DNA of 29,210 nucleotides from Prasinococcaceae sp. CCMP 1430. Lineage: Eukaryota > Prasinodermophyta > Palmophyllophyceae > Prasinococcales > Prasinococcaceae. The notes below the pieces were generated by a model that was not told where the DNA came from, did no database searches, and saw only the letters and a list, made by a program, of their open reading frames with translations. The stretch is from NCBI GenBank assembly GCA_013416795.1, contig RQSC01000004.1, positions 1,694 to 30,903 on the forward strand, written 5' to 3'. Below are positions 10,301-20,011 of this stretch, piece by piece (positions within the stretch are counted from its first letter, which is position 1; every line of letters starts with the position of its first letter). The position numbers were made by a program, and so were the translations under genes.

Positions 10301-13300
10301 GGGCCAAAGCGCACCCCGCTCTTTTTCTCCAGCGGCTGCTCGATGATGGTCTGCAGCGCGGGCGCGTCGAGGAAGCTGTGCATGTTGATGGTGAACGACG
10401 ACCACGCCTCCGGATCGAGCTCGGCGAGCTTGTCGCGCATGAGCGCCGTCTTGCCCGAGCCGGCCGCGCCGACGAACATCACGTAGTGCTTGTTGGCCAC
10501 CAGGTTGTCGAGCAGGTACGACAGGCGCGTCGACTCGACCGTCGGCACGAAGATGGACGAAAAGTCTCCGTCGTTGATGTACGTGTAGCTCTGCACGCGG
10601 TCGGCCCACGGCGCCATCGCCACGCTTTTCTCGTCGACGTAGTAGTCGAAGACGCTGCCCTGCTCGGGGAAGAACACGCTCTTCCACTCGGCCTTCCACC
10701 ACTTGGAGAACTGGTCCTTGTAGTCGTTGACCTTGTCCACGGCGAGCGCGCCGCCGAGCGCCCATACGCACGCGAAGACAAATTGGTGCTCGAGCAGCTT
10801 CTTGTCGGGAGGCGGCGCGTTCGGCGGCAGCGCCTCCGACGGCAGCATGCCCTCCAGGATCTTGCACACGGTCTGCGCGATGTTGACGTACACCAAGGGC
10901 GTCACCTGCTTGAAATTCCGGCGCACATAGTCGAGCGACTTCTCCATGTAGCGCGCGAAGAGCTCGATGAGCACCGGCTGCAGCTGCTTCTCCTCGAGCT
11001 CCTGTATCCACGACTCGACGCCCGGCTGCCAGCCGATGTCGTCGTCGTTGAGGTAGATCACGCCGCCACGCGACACGGTCGCTGGCGAGCAGTGCAGCAT
11101 GTGGTTGATCTCGAGCAGCAGGCGCATGGAGCTGGTGAGCGGGATGCGCTCGTTCGACGCCAGCGTGAGCATCTTGTTGTCGTCCATCACGGTGTTCATC
11201 GACTCGATCCACTCGGCGTCGATGTCACCGTCGAGGACGATCCACTGGTGCGCGTTGGTGTTGTTGTTGGCCATGTCGCGGAAGGTCACCGAGATGAGCC
11301 CCTCCTTCCACTCGCGCGTCGAGGGGTGCAGGTACCCGTAGAGCTCGTTGCGCGTGACCGCCTTGGGGTTGATCGGCTTGAAGATGGTCTTCTCGCCGTG
11401 CATGTTCTGCGCGCGCTGCAGCGTGCGGTACACGGCCGACTTGCCGCACCCCGCGGGGCCCAGCAGGAAGACCGACCAGCGCACCTCGAAGATCTCGCGG
11501 AGCTGCGTGATCTTGAGGCAGAAGGTCTCGTCCGCCTGGTAGCCGAGCTCGCCGGCGGCCTTCTTGATGAGCGGCGTGAAGGTCTCGTCCACGCGGCGCG
11601 GCACCTCCTCCATCAGCTTGGGGAAGAGGTCGTTGAGCAGGCCCATGAAGATGCCCAGGTCGTCCGAGGTGAGCTTGCCAAGGTTGAAGTCGCGCAGCGC
11701 CTGCAGCAGCACGCGATCCTCCGACAGGTGCGGCTGGTCGCGCTTCATGCCGCCCGCCACGTACAGCGTCGTCTTGATGGCGCGCAGCTTCCAGTCGTAG
11801 TGCGCCGACTTGGACAGCAGGTCGCCCGACAGGCCGTACAGGATGACGAACTTGCGCGAGAGCAGCTTCGAGTCGAGGAAGCCCTCCGACATGAGCATGA
11901 TCTCGCAAATCAGCTGCAGGTCCGGCACACACATGGACACCGGGCGGAAGAGCGCCTTGAGCGACTCGGGCAGCTCGGCGCGGCCGGGGTAGCCGGGGTT
12001 CATCGTAATGAAGGCCATGACCGACGGCCGGAGCGCGACCTCCACCTCCTCGAAGACGAACCGCTCCTTATTCGTGCGGATGGCGTCCAGGACCGTCTTG
12101 TACTGCGTCGAGCACACGCTGAGCACCGACACTGGGATGCGGTTGAACTCGTCGAAGCAGCCCCACGCGCCCGTCTGCGCCAGGCCGCGGTAGATCTGCC
12201 CCATCGCCTTGTAGTCCATTTGGTCGCTGCAGTTGAATACGTACACCGGCACTCCCAAGTGCCTCGACAGGTCTGCGAGCGCGCGCGCACGCGCGAGCGT
12301 GCGTCAGGGGCGGCGTGCGACAGCGCGCGCTACACGGGTCGATGCTCACGCGCCAGCTAGCAGCGGGGCGCATCGCGCAGCGCCCGCACCCTTGACGGTC
12401 TCTGTCTTGCCGGTGCCCGCGGGCCCCGCCGGCGCGCCGCCCAGGCAGAGCTTCTGCGCCTGCGTGAGCGTGATGTAGCAGCGGTCGGTGAGCGGCGTGA
12501 TGACCAGGCAGCCGCAGACGCCCACGTACTCGTACTGGTACGCGATCTCGGCGTCGCAGATCTTGACCTCACAGTCGCGAGTCTTCTCGCTCTGGTAGTA
12601 GCGCAGCTGCGACTGCCACTGGAAGGCCGTGCCGCTCTCCACGCGCTCCTCGATGAGGCGCAGCGCCACATCGCGCGCGTGCACGTCGAGCGTGCACAGC
12701 TGGATGATCTTCTTGCGGTCCAGCTTGGACATGTCGCCGTTGATGAGCTCGATGAGTCCGGCCAGCTGGTCGAGCTGCTTCTGGTAGCAATCCTTGATGG
12801 CCACGTCGTTGCCATCCTCGAGCTGGTCGAACGCGTCGTCGATCTCGTTGGTGAAGGCCACGCGCGTCGTCAGGATGGTGTTCTGCGCGCTGTTGTTGAA
12901 GAACCACTTGGTGCGCGGCTGCTCGTCGTAGCTCGCGACGGCCGTCCGGAACTCGGCCGCCAGCGCACCGCGCATAGAACCGACCACCTCGTTGAGCCAC
13001 ACCTCCACGGCGCCCGAGCAGTCGCACTCCTGGGGGAAGGCCACGTACTCGCCCTCCTTCGAGTGCATGCCCAGCGCCATCTTGGTGAAGGCGCCGCTGT
13101 CGTCCGTCTTGTACTCGAGCGTCTTGATGGCATCGAAGCACTTCGGGATGTGTTTCTGGATGAGCTGCGGGTTGGAGCCCTTGGAGAGGATCTCCAGCAG
13201 GTCGGCGGGCGCAACGAAGTAGAAGCGCGGGAAGATGATGCGCTTGGATTCGAGGTAGTCCTGCAGCGCCTTCTCGCACAGCTCGAGCTCCTCGAGCATC

Positions 13301-16300
13301 TTGTCGAGGCTCTCTTGGCGGCCTTCCATGTTGCACGCCTCGACCACGTTGACGGTGTCCGGCGCGCTCCTGGCGAGGGTCTGGAACTCGGCGTTTGTGG
13401 CGTCGAAGCGCTTGGAGTCCTCGGGCAGCTGCACGCGGATGTCGGCCGAGCCCACGAAGATGGACTCCAGCGCCATCCACTTCTTCTGGACGCTCAGCCA
13501 CGTGCCGAGCATCGTGTCGACGGCCCCCAGCTTCCGCTGCCACGTGGCCACCATCTCCAGGAACTTTGGGTTGCCTTGCACGTACTTGCCCCCGCTCATG
13601 TTCTGCAGCTGCAGGTTGTCGTTCTCGAGCATCTCCAATATCGTCTCGTCGACGGCCACCGAAGGCACCTCCGATTCGGGGATGGGCGGGAAGTCGAGCT
13701 GCGCGCTCGCCCAATTGGCGTCGATCTTCTGGATGGCGCTCTCGATGATGAGCTCCTTCTGCGCGCGGTCCACGATCTCCGAGACGGCGTCCACGTAGTT
13801 GTGCAGCTCGAGCGCGAGCAGGTCGCCCAGCGAGAAGCTCTCGTCCATGACGAAGTGCTTGCCCGTGGCGCGCATGAGCTGCTTCCAGTGGCGCTCGCGC
13901 ATCGACGGGTGCGCCAGGTCGGCCACCAGCGGCAGCGAGGTGGACATCGCCTTGACGGCCTCCTCCAGCTGCTTGTAGCCCTCGAAGGCGCGCACGACCT
14001 TGTCGAGCTGTTTCACCTGCTTGGCGAGCTTCTTCGTCTGCTCGCCCAGGTACTCCGTGTCGATCTTCTCCCAGAGCGTGGCCTTCCACGCATCAAAGGT
14101 GAAGAGCACCACGCCCACCATGTCCCAGAGACTCTTCAGGAGGAGAATCTCCTCCGAGCAGCGGCTGAGGTACACGTAGTCCACCACGTGCACCTCGAAG
14201 AGGTCCTGGCGGTCGTTGAGCGCCGCCGCGCGCTCGACCATGCGCGTGACGCTGCCGTAGGGGTAGCCCGCGCCGGCGTCGACCTCGCCGTGGTCGTAGT
14301 AGTCGAGCACCTCGTAGGCCGGCGTGATCATGTCGATCGACAGCGCGCCGCCCTCGCCGCCGAAGGGCGCGCGCGCCTGGAACGACTTGCGGAAGGCGTC
14401 GACCTCCTCGGCGAACGCCTGCGACTGGTCGCGGATGGCCGCTGCCTCGTCCTGCTGCAGGTCGGTGAGCCTCTCGCGCACGTTGAACATCTTCTTCTTC
14501 ACGCTCGTCCATTTCATGGGCGCCTCGTCGAGCTGGGAGATCACCGCGTCGGACAGCTGGATCTGGTACTTGTCGAGCAGCGCCACGGTGGCCTTCAGGG
14601 GCTCGAACATGCCGTCGGTGCGCTCGGTGCGCGCGCGGATCTTCGACATGCAGCGCATGGCCGTGTAGAGCGCCTCCTTCCTGTCGAACGCCGGCGCGCC
14701 CTCCTCGCCGCCCTCCTCGCCGCCCTCCTCGCCGCCCTCCTCGCCGCCCTCGCCCTCCGCAGCGGGCGCGTTCTCGCCGAGGATGTCCTTGTCCAGTTCG
14801 GCGTGGCACTCGTCCATGAAGGCGTACAGGTCGTCCATGGCGTCGACCACCGAGCTCGACAAGTGCGAGGTGAACAGGTAGCTCCACTTGGTGACCGCCG
14901 TGCTGAGCGCCTGCTTGAGCGGCCGGCAGTCGATCTTGAGCCAGCCGCAGGTGGTGCTGGAGGGCAGGCCCTGGATCTCCTCCTGCATCTGTTTGTAGCG
15001 CGCGATCTCGGCGTCGAAGGTGGCGAGCTCGGGCTGGGTGGCGCCCTCGGGCGTGTTGGCCTCGATGAACTCGGCCAGCGCGGTGGGCAGGTCGGTCGTC
15101 CACAGGTACGCGTACTTGGCGAAGGACTCCTTCACGGCCACGCAGCGCTCCTCGTTCTGCAGCACGATGGTGAGCACGCCCGAGATGGCGTCGGCCAGCT
15201 CGTAGTCCTCCTCGAGCTCCTTGAGGTAGGTGCCGTCGGCGGTGTCCAGGCGCTGCATGAGCGCGCCGATGTGCACGAAGCCCTTGATCCACGAGTTGAA
15301 GATGTCGCGCACGCCGCCGCCGCTGCTGGTCGCGCCCACCTCGGGCTGCCACAGAATGTCCGGCGCCACGAGCTCCAGCTGGATCTCGAGCAGCGGCACG
15401 GTCTCGTCCTGCGCCATCATCTCGTCGTCCACCTGCTCGCGCAGGTAGGCGATGCTCGCGAGCACGGCCTTGGACAGCCCGTCGGTCACGATGTCGGTGA
15501 CGTACTCGACGTAGGCCTTCCACGCGGGCGCGCCCTTGGACACCTTGAGCGTGCGGTTGGAGCTCGAGAGCAGCTTGGTGATCTCGTGCGCGTCCTCGGC
15601 GATCTCGTTGTAGCGCACCGAGAAGAGCGTGCGCTGCGCCTCCTCGAGCTCCTCGACGGTGTACACGCGGCCCTCCTTCCGCGAGAACATGGGCTTCGTC
15701 GACCAGTGCCCCAGGATCTGGCTCGTGCGGTCCACGTTGGACTTGATCGTCGTGAGGATGCGCGACACGTCCTGCACCATGGCCATCACCTCGGTGATGT
15801 AGTCGTCGATCTTGTGGGAGTTCCAGTTGAGCCTGGACACTCCCCTCTCCAGCGCGGCGTCGCACTGCGCGAGCTTCTCCTCCACCAGCGGGCGCTCGAC
15901 GGGCAGCAGCGTCTGGAGCACCGTGTTGTACACGCTCGCGATGAGCGCCAGGTTGCCCGTGAGCTGGCGGAAGTATTCCGCCTTGGCGTACACGCGCATG
16001 GCCGTCGCGGGCACCTCCACGCCCAGCAGCAGGAAGTACTTGATCTCGCGCAGCAGGCGCACCAGCATGGGGTCGAAGTTGACCTTGATGAGCGGCAGCC
16101 CGCCGTCGTCCGCGCGCGTGAGCAGCGGCAGGCGCAGCTTGTCCTCGCCGGTGGCCTCCACCAGGCGGCGCCAGTCCTTGACGGTGTCGCGCTCGTACTC
16201 GCCGATGGCGGCCATCACCGTCGAGTACGTGCGGGTGATGTCCCTGGCGGCCTCGGACTCCATCACCACCTGGCCGAGCGAGCGCAGCTTGGCCATGGGC

Positions 16301-18182
16301 TCCTCGATGCGCGCGGCCAGCCCGCGGCACCACGCGACGGTGCCCGAGTGCGGCGCCGCGTTCGAGTTGAGCGCGGGCGCGTCCCTGCCCCGGGCGAAGA
16401 GCTCGCTCACCGTGCGCAGGTCGGCGCCGTACGCGAGGACCAGGTCGGCGTGCTTCCTCTGGAGGTCGGCCGCGATGATCTCGCGCTCCAGCAGCCCCTC
16501 GAAGCTGTCCAGCAGCGAGAAGGTCATGGCCACCGTCGAGCAGTCGTCGAAGGTGCTGACGATGACGCTGCCCAGGCGGCGCTCGAGCTCCTTGATCACG
16601 CAGCGGGCCTCGTAGAAGTCGTCGTCGAACTCCTTGGTCTCGACGGCCAGGATGTCGTACTGCACGTTCTGGAACTTGTGCACGACGCCCAGGAAGTCCT
16701 GGTGGATCTGTCGCACGCTCATGGTGAGCGTCTTGCCCTTCGTGCCGCCGATCTCGACGCGCTCCAGCTTGTTGAACAGCAGGATGGTGTGCGCGAGGTC
16801 CAGGATGTCGTGGCAGCGCTCGAGGAAGGAGTCGAGGCGCGCGAAGAGCGCCGAGTTTTGGAAGCGCCAGGGGTTCTCGGGCGTCTCGCCCACCGTCTTG
16901 GCCTTGGTGTCGAAGTAGAACGACTTGAAGGCGCCGCAGACCTTCAGGGTGGTCTTGAGGCGGTCGACGGCCTCCTCGGGCTCGATGGAGAAGATCTCCT
17001 CGGCGTTGACGTAGCGGCACGCCTGCTGGATGAGGTCGTTGCACACCGCGCGCATGAGGATCACCAGGCGCGGCGCGGTGTTGTAGTGCCCGGAGTGCTT
17101 CCATATGAGCAGCACGATGTGCATGATGGGCCGGAAGAGGTCGATCAGCTGCGGGAAGTCGTCCGCGAGGCTCAGCCTCTCGAAGTACCTCCTGAGGGGC
17201 GCGAGGAACTTCACGTCGTCGTTGGCCTCCACGCGGCCGGCGGCGACCTCGCAGCACAGGCGGTTGAAGGCGGGGTAGTACGTCGACTTGGTCGCCTCGA
17301 GGATCTTGACCACCTTTTGGATCTTCTCGCCGCCGAGCTGCTCGTGGATCGAGTTGAGGTTGGCCGCCTTGGCCGCCCAGAAGTCGAGCTCGGCGAGCGG
17401 GCCGGGGTTCTGGCCGTCCTTGAGCAGCTGCTCGGGGTCGAGCTTGAGCACGCTCTTGATCTGGCGCGTCCAGGTGACCACGGCGCTCTCCAGCACGTGG
17501 ATGCGGTCCTTGTCGCGCAGCGCCCGGTCGTCGGCGCCCGCGGCGGCGGCCCCGCCGGCGCGCGCGCAGCGGCTGAGAAGAAGGCGAAGAATGCGGAATC
17601 GGACGTTGCCAGCCGGCAAGCGGCGCCCTCGGCCGGCGGCAGCGGCAGCAGCGTCTTGCCCTTGGTCTGGCCGATGGTGACGTAGACGTTGGCGATGAAC
17701 TTGTGCAGGCTGTCCACCACCTCCCTGCCGATCACCTCGGGCCAGCCCTCCTGGTTGCGCGGGTTGCACAGCAGCGGCAGGAAGACCTCCTGCGACACCG
17801 TGCTCAGCTGCTCGAGCGCCCCCTCGGCGACGTCGCCGAAGCTCACCTGCTGCGCGATGTTGTCGCCCGTGAGCGCGACGGCGCGCGCCTTGAGGAAGTA
17901 GGCCGCCTTCTTGCGGAAGCGCGAGGGCGGCGCGTTGGACGCCACCACCTCGCCCTTGGCGCTCTCGTACACGAGCAGCCGCGACGTGTCCGGGTCGTCG
18001 GCGAACATGACGACGGCCGCCTTGCTCTCCTCGGAGCTCAGCAGCTTGGCCCACGCGTCGGGCTTGCGCTTGAGGGAGGACAGCGCGCGCGACTGGATCC
18101 AGAGCATGCGCGCGTCGGCGCCGCCCTCCTCGCGCCCGTCCTCGTCCTCCTCGCCGCCGCGGCCCATGCCGCCGCGCCCCAT
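4372..18182 (-). CDS. ODA4: Axonemal outer-arm dynein heavy chain, beta type
   Basis: Minus-strand exons 18182-17605, 17572-12390 and 12272-4372 give about 4,553 aa, the normal size for this family. It is the ATP-driven motor of the flagellar outer dynein arm. The N-terminal tail (about 1-200) keeps the KGKTLLPLP segment typical of beta/DNAH9-like chains. DHC_N1 and DHC_N2/linker regions follow. Walker A motifs are GPAGTGKTETVK (AAA1, about 1910-1920), GPAGCGKS (AAA2, about 2190), GAAGSGKT (AAA3, about 2518) and GVGGSGKQ (AAA4, about 2864). A coiled-coil stalk (about 3100-3390) carries the microtubule-binding head (about 3210-3310). The AAA5/AAA6 and C-terminal regions run to the final AFLDIA. 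Sequence after AAA4, such as RWPLMIDPQLQGIKWI, is DNAH9/11/17-like rather than gamma-like. A Gly-Glu repeat interrupts the tail near residue 1135. The first exon junction is unusual (32 nt). The window therefore comes from a cell with motile flagella. Confidence 0.93.
12273..12389 (-). other. Dynein intron inside the AAA1 P-loop region (117 nt, phase 1)
   Basis: On the minus strand the donor is AAGG|GTGCGG and the acceptor CGCTCGCAG|AC. Joining rebuilds GKTETVK-D-LSRHLGVPVYVFNCSD, the invariant continuation of dynein AAA1. The split codon GAC supplies the expected Asp. Without splicing the frame stops. Confidence 0.9.
14701..14748 (-). repeat. In-frame 12-bp minisatellite encoding (GGEE)n in the dynein tail
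   Basis: Four perfect copies of CTCCTCGCCGCC on the plus strand, flanked by partial copies, encode alternating Gly-Gly-Glu-Glu on the minus strand at about residues 1135-1150 of the dynein. The length (12 bp) keeps the frame, so copy-number change would only lengthen or shorten an acidic loop. Confidence 0.95.
17573..17604 (-). other. Putative 32-nt dynein intron, or a frame-shifting indel
   Basis: The dynein frame changes between the conserved KGKTLLPLP segment (upstream frame, to about 17630) and RDKDRIHVLESAVV (downstream frame, from about 17530). The simplest GT-AG solution is AAC|GTCCGA to CTTCTTCTCAG|CC, only 32 nt and phase 2. The acceptor has a good pyrimidine tract; the donor does not follow the GTGNG pattern of the other introns. 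A 41-nt GC-AG intron (from 17613) or a sequence error would also restore the frame. Confidence 0.4.
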
Positions 18183-18240
18183 CTCTTCTGTCGGACGAAC
18201 AACAGGGGGGGGTTGGGGGTTGGGGGTTGGGTTAAGGCGA

Positions 18241-18310
18241 TGTGTGTGTGTGTGTGTGTGTGAGTGTGCGTGCGTGTGCGTGCGTGTGCGTGCGTGCGTG
18301 CTTGTGCGTG
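18241..18310 (+). repeat. (GT)n / (GTGC)n microsatellite in the dynein 5' leader or promoter
   Basis: An uninterrupted TG repeat opens the tract. It then degrades into GTGCGTGC-type units ending near 18310. It starts about 60 bp upstream of the dynein start codon. Confidence 0.9.
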
Positions 18311-18510
18311 ATTTTAAAAAAAGCCTGGCGGGATGCATTTTCATGGATCAATCCGCACATTTGTATATTTTATTTCACATCCAACAATACTTTCAATAGC
18401 GCAAATATCCGTCGAGAGCGCCACGCGGGGAACGACGCGACTGGAATGATTAGGGTATACCCTAACATTTTTGGGTGCTTTAGGGTTTACAGTACTGTAC
18501 GTCGTTGGCA
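18311..18510 (-). promoter_or_regulatory. Candidate dynein promoter: AT-rich DNA, TATA-like string and TTAGGG palindrome
   Basis: This is one of the most AT-rich parts of the window. On the minus strand it offers ATAAAATATAC (18363-18373), a TATA-like string about 180 bp before the start codon. Further out lie the 16-bp palindrome at 18450-18465 and TTTAGGGTTTA at 18479-18489. Function is inferred from position and composition only. Confidence 0.3.
18450..18465. promoter_or_regulatory. Perfect 16-bp palindrome TTAGGGTATACCCTAA
   Basis: The sequence equals its own reverse complement. The TTAGGG half-site recurs nearby (TTTAGGGTTTA, 18479) and ATTAGGGTATA recurs at 25650-25660, between the other divergent gene pair. 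A dimeric (telo-box-binding or Myb-like) factor site is a reasonable guess, not shown. Confidence 0.4.
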
Positions 18511-18639
18511 CACACCACCCCCCTGTCTGCAGCGTGCACCCGCCTCCTCCCCTGCGGGCAGGCACTCGCCGCGCGCCGCGCAGGGCGCCGGCCGACGTCG
18601 CGTCCCGGGCGCGTGGACGCGCGCGAGGATGGCGGCGGC

Positions 18640-18641
<2 letters not shown>

Positions 18642-18673
<32 letters not shown>
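18642..18673 (+). repeat. Homopolymer of 32 G
   Basis: A run of 32 consecutive G is preceded by an A and followed by CGCGCC. It would support G-quadruplex formation. Such runs are also prone to length error in sequencing, so the exact count is uncertain. Confidence 0.9.
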
Positions 18674-19116
18674 CGCGCCGCGCAGCGCCCCCCGCGGCGG
18701 GCGCCCTCGCCTCGCAGCACCCCCCCACCCCACCACAGTCCCACCCCCGCACACGCACTCGCCCGCGCGCCGTACAGACGACGCGCGGCGCCGCGACGCC
18801 GAAAGCTTCACGCCCCGCACATTTGCCCAACCAATCATGTTTTGATACACAAAAAGCTCGGAGATATCGGAATTCTGACGCGCACTTCCGCGGAAAAAAG
18901 CGGAAGCTCGGCTTTTCGCCCCCTTTCGGATCCGATGCTTGGCGGGCCCCGCCCGCGCGGGCGCTTTTTTTTTTTTGGGGGACTTGGCGACGCGCGCGCG
19001 CGCGGGCGCTCGCGCGCGCGCCATCGGAACGCATGCGCGCGCGCCCCGAAAGAAAAAACGGCGGGGGAAAAAGGCGCGAAAAAGGCCGCGCCGCATCGGG
19101 CGCGGCGGTTGCCGCG

Positions 19117-19308
19117 GGGATTTCGCGGCATGTTTCGCGACATACCGCTTTTTTTGATGCGAATTTGAAACCGGTCGTCCCTCGAAAGAACTCTGAAGGT
19201 TCGGGCGCCGGGGAGATTTCGCGCGACGCGCGACGACCTCCCGCTTTATGTGACATGCATTCGAATGCTTCGACCCCTCGAAAGAACTCCGAAAGGTCGC
19301 CGGCGCCG
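19117..19308. repeat. Degenerate tandem repeat, two copies with 96-bp period
   Basis: Copy A (about 19117-19210) and copy B (about 19213-19308) align at a constant 96-bp offset. Anchors are GATTTCGCG (19119 / 19215), CCGCTT (19145 / 19241) and CCCTCGAAAGAACTC (19179 / 19275). Positions between the anchors have diverged. Copy B contains the palindrome GCATTCGAATGC (19257-19268). A related GCATTCGAAA follows at 19342. The unit is not recognised as a known element. Confidence 0.7.
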
Positions 19309-19673
19309 CGCCGCGATCGGCGGCGCAACCGCCATCAAAACGCATTCGAAATCCGTGCGCGCGCGCGAAACACGAACCCTTTTTCGTGAGGAGGGTGGGA
19401 CGTAACCTCAAATGCGCGCGTTACGGTTACGGCGTGGCACTGCAGACCGCCCCCACCCGGGGTGTGCGCATGCACAGAGGATTACACATACATAAAATTC
19501 GTATAAGATACCCACGGGCGATCATGAGGAAATTCACATTCGTTTTGACCTGCACCCGTCGCGAGGCGTCGCGTGATGCGTGCTTGCGTGAGGAGGGCAT
19601 GGTTGGCAGATTCGGTCGAATTCAAACCCTACGTCTCATACCTCAAAGCATAACCTGAACCCGCAGACGTGCG

Positions 19674-19682
19674 TTTTGACGT
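19674..19682 (+). promoter_or_regulatory. TTTTGACGT, bZIP/CRE-like core upstream of citrate synthase
   Basis: The same 9-mer occurs at 25744-25752 upstream of the SDR gene, in the same orientation relative to its gene. TGACGT is the classic bZIP core. Two occurrences are weak evidence. Confidence 0.2.
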
Positions 19683-19741
19683 GGGGGCGGCAGCGCGGGC
19701 TGTCGGCGTGATGTGGCGGGGCGGCGCCGCGAGGCCACACA

Positions 19742-19760
19742 GCGCGCGCGCGCGCGCGCG
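19742..19760. repeat. (GC)n dinucleotide tract
   Basis: Nineteen alternating G/C bases, ending in GTGGG, could adopt Z-DNA. The tract lies in the probable 5' leader region of citrate synthase. Confidence 0.8.
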
Positions 19761-19944
19761 TGGGAGGGGGTGGGGCGAGGCAGGCGCCGCGGAGGGGTCT
19801 CCTGGCGGCGGACGGGCGTGCGTGTGCGTGGAGGACGCGCGTGTGGGGGGGGGTGCGAGGGGAAGAGGGGCGGGCGGAGGAGGGCGTGTGGCGGGCGCCG
19901 GACCCGGGGGACGTCGTCCGCGGACCGGCGGGCCCGAACCCCAG

Positions 19945-20009
19945 GTGCGCGCTTGCGCCTCTTTACCCCCCTTACCTCCCCCCCCCATCCCTCCACCCCC
20001 CGCCGGCAG
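19945..20009 (+). other. Intron immediately before the citrate synthase start codon (65 nt)
   Basis: The donor is CCCAG|GTGCGC. A long C/T tract leads to the acceptor CGCCGGCAG|CC, and the ATG follows two bases later. The consensus matches the other introns. It most likely interrupts the 5' leader. If the upstream exon is coding, the joined frame begins at ATG 19713 and adds an Arg-rich extension. Confidence 0.65.
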
Positions 20010-20011
20010 CC

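Larger units (their letters stand above)
18183..19944. other. Long intergenic region between divergent dynein and citrate synthase genes
   Basis: No gene is supported. In order it contains: a GT-rich microsatellite (18241-18310), an AT-rich segment (18311-18510) with a perfect 16-bp palindrome and TTTAGGGTTTA, a 32-G run, a CG-alternating stretch (about 18990-19045), a degenerate 96-bp tandem repeat (19117-19308), an AT-richer segment (about 19470-19670) with AAACCCTA and TTTTGACGT, and a further (GC)n tract before citrate synthase. Open frames across it are low-complexity Arg/Pro/Ala sequence in several frames at once. The dynein promoter is probably in 18311-18510 and the citrate synthase promoter in about 19470-19700. 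Confidence 0.6.

Noticed and set aside
12679-17685. 1,668-aa open frame on the plus strand opposite the dynein gene
   Set aside because: It is the antisense shadow of a GC-rich coding region: Leu/Arg/Val/His-rich, no domain, and the minus strand encodes conserved dynein.
12679-18182. Two separate dynein genes or a pseudogene split at 12,300
   Set aside because: The 117-nt intron with good splice sites restores the invariant AAA1 sequence exactly, and the rest is fully open.
18450-18489. Interstitial telomere array
   Set aside because: Only single TTAGGG/TTTAGGG units are present, not a tandem array.
18341-19411. Overlapping 280-360 aa minus-strand open frames in the dynein/citrate synthase gap
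   Set aside because: Several frames are open at once because of GC content. They read through the 32-G run as Pro or Gly stretches, with no domain.
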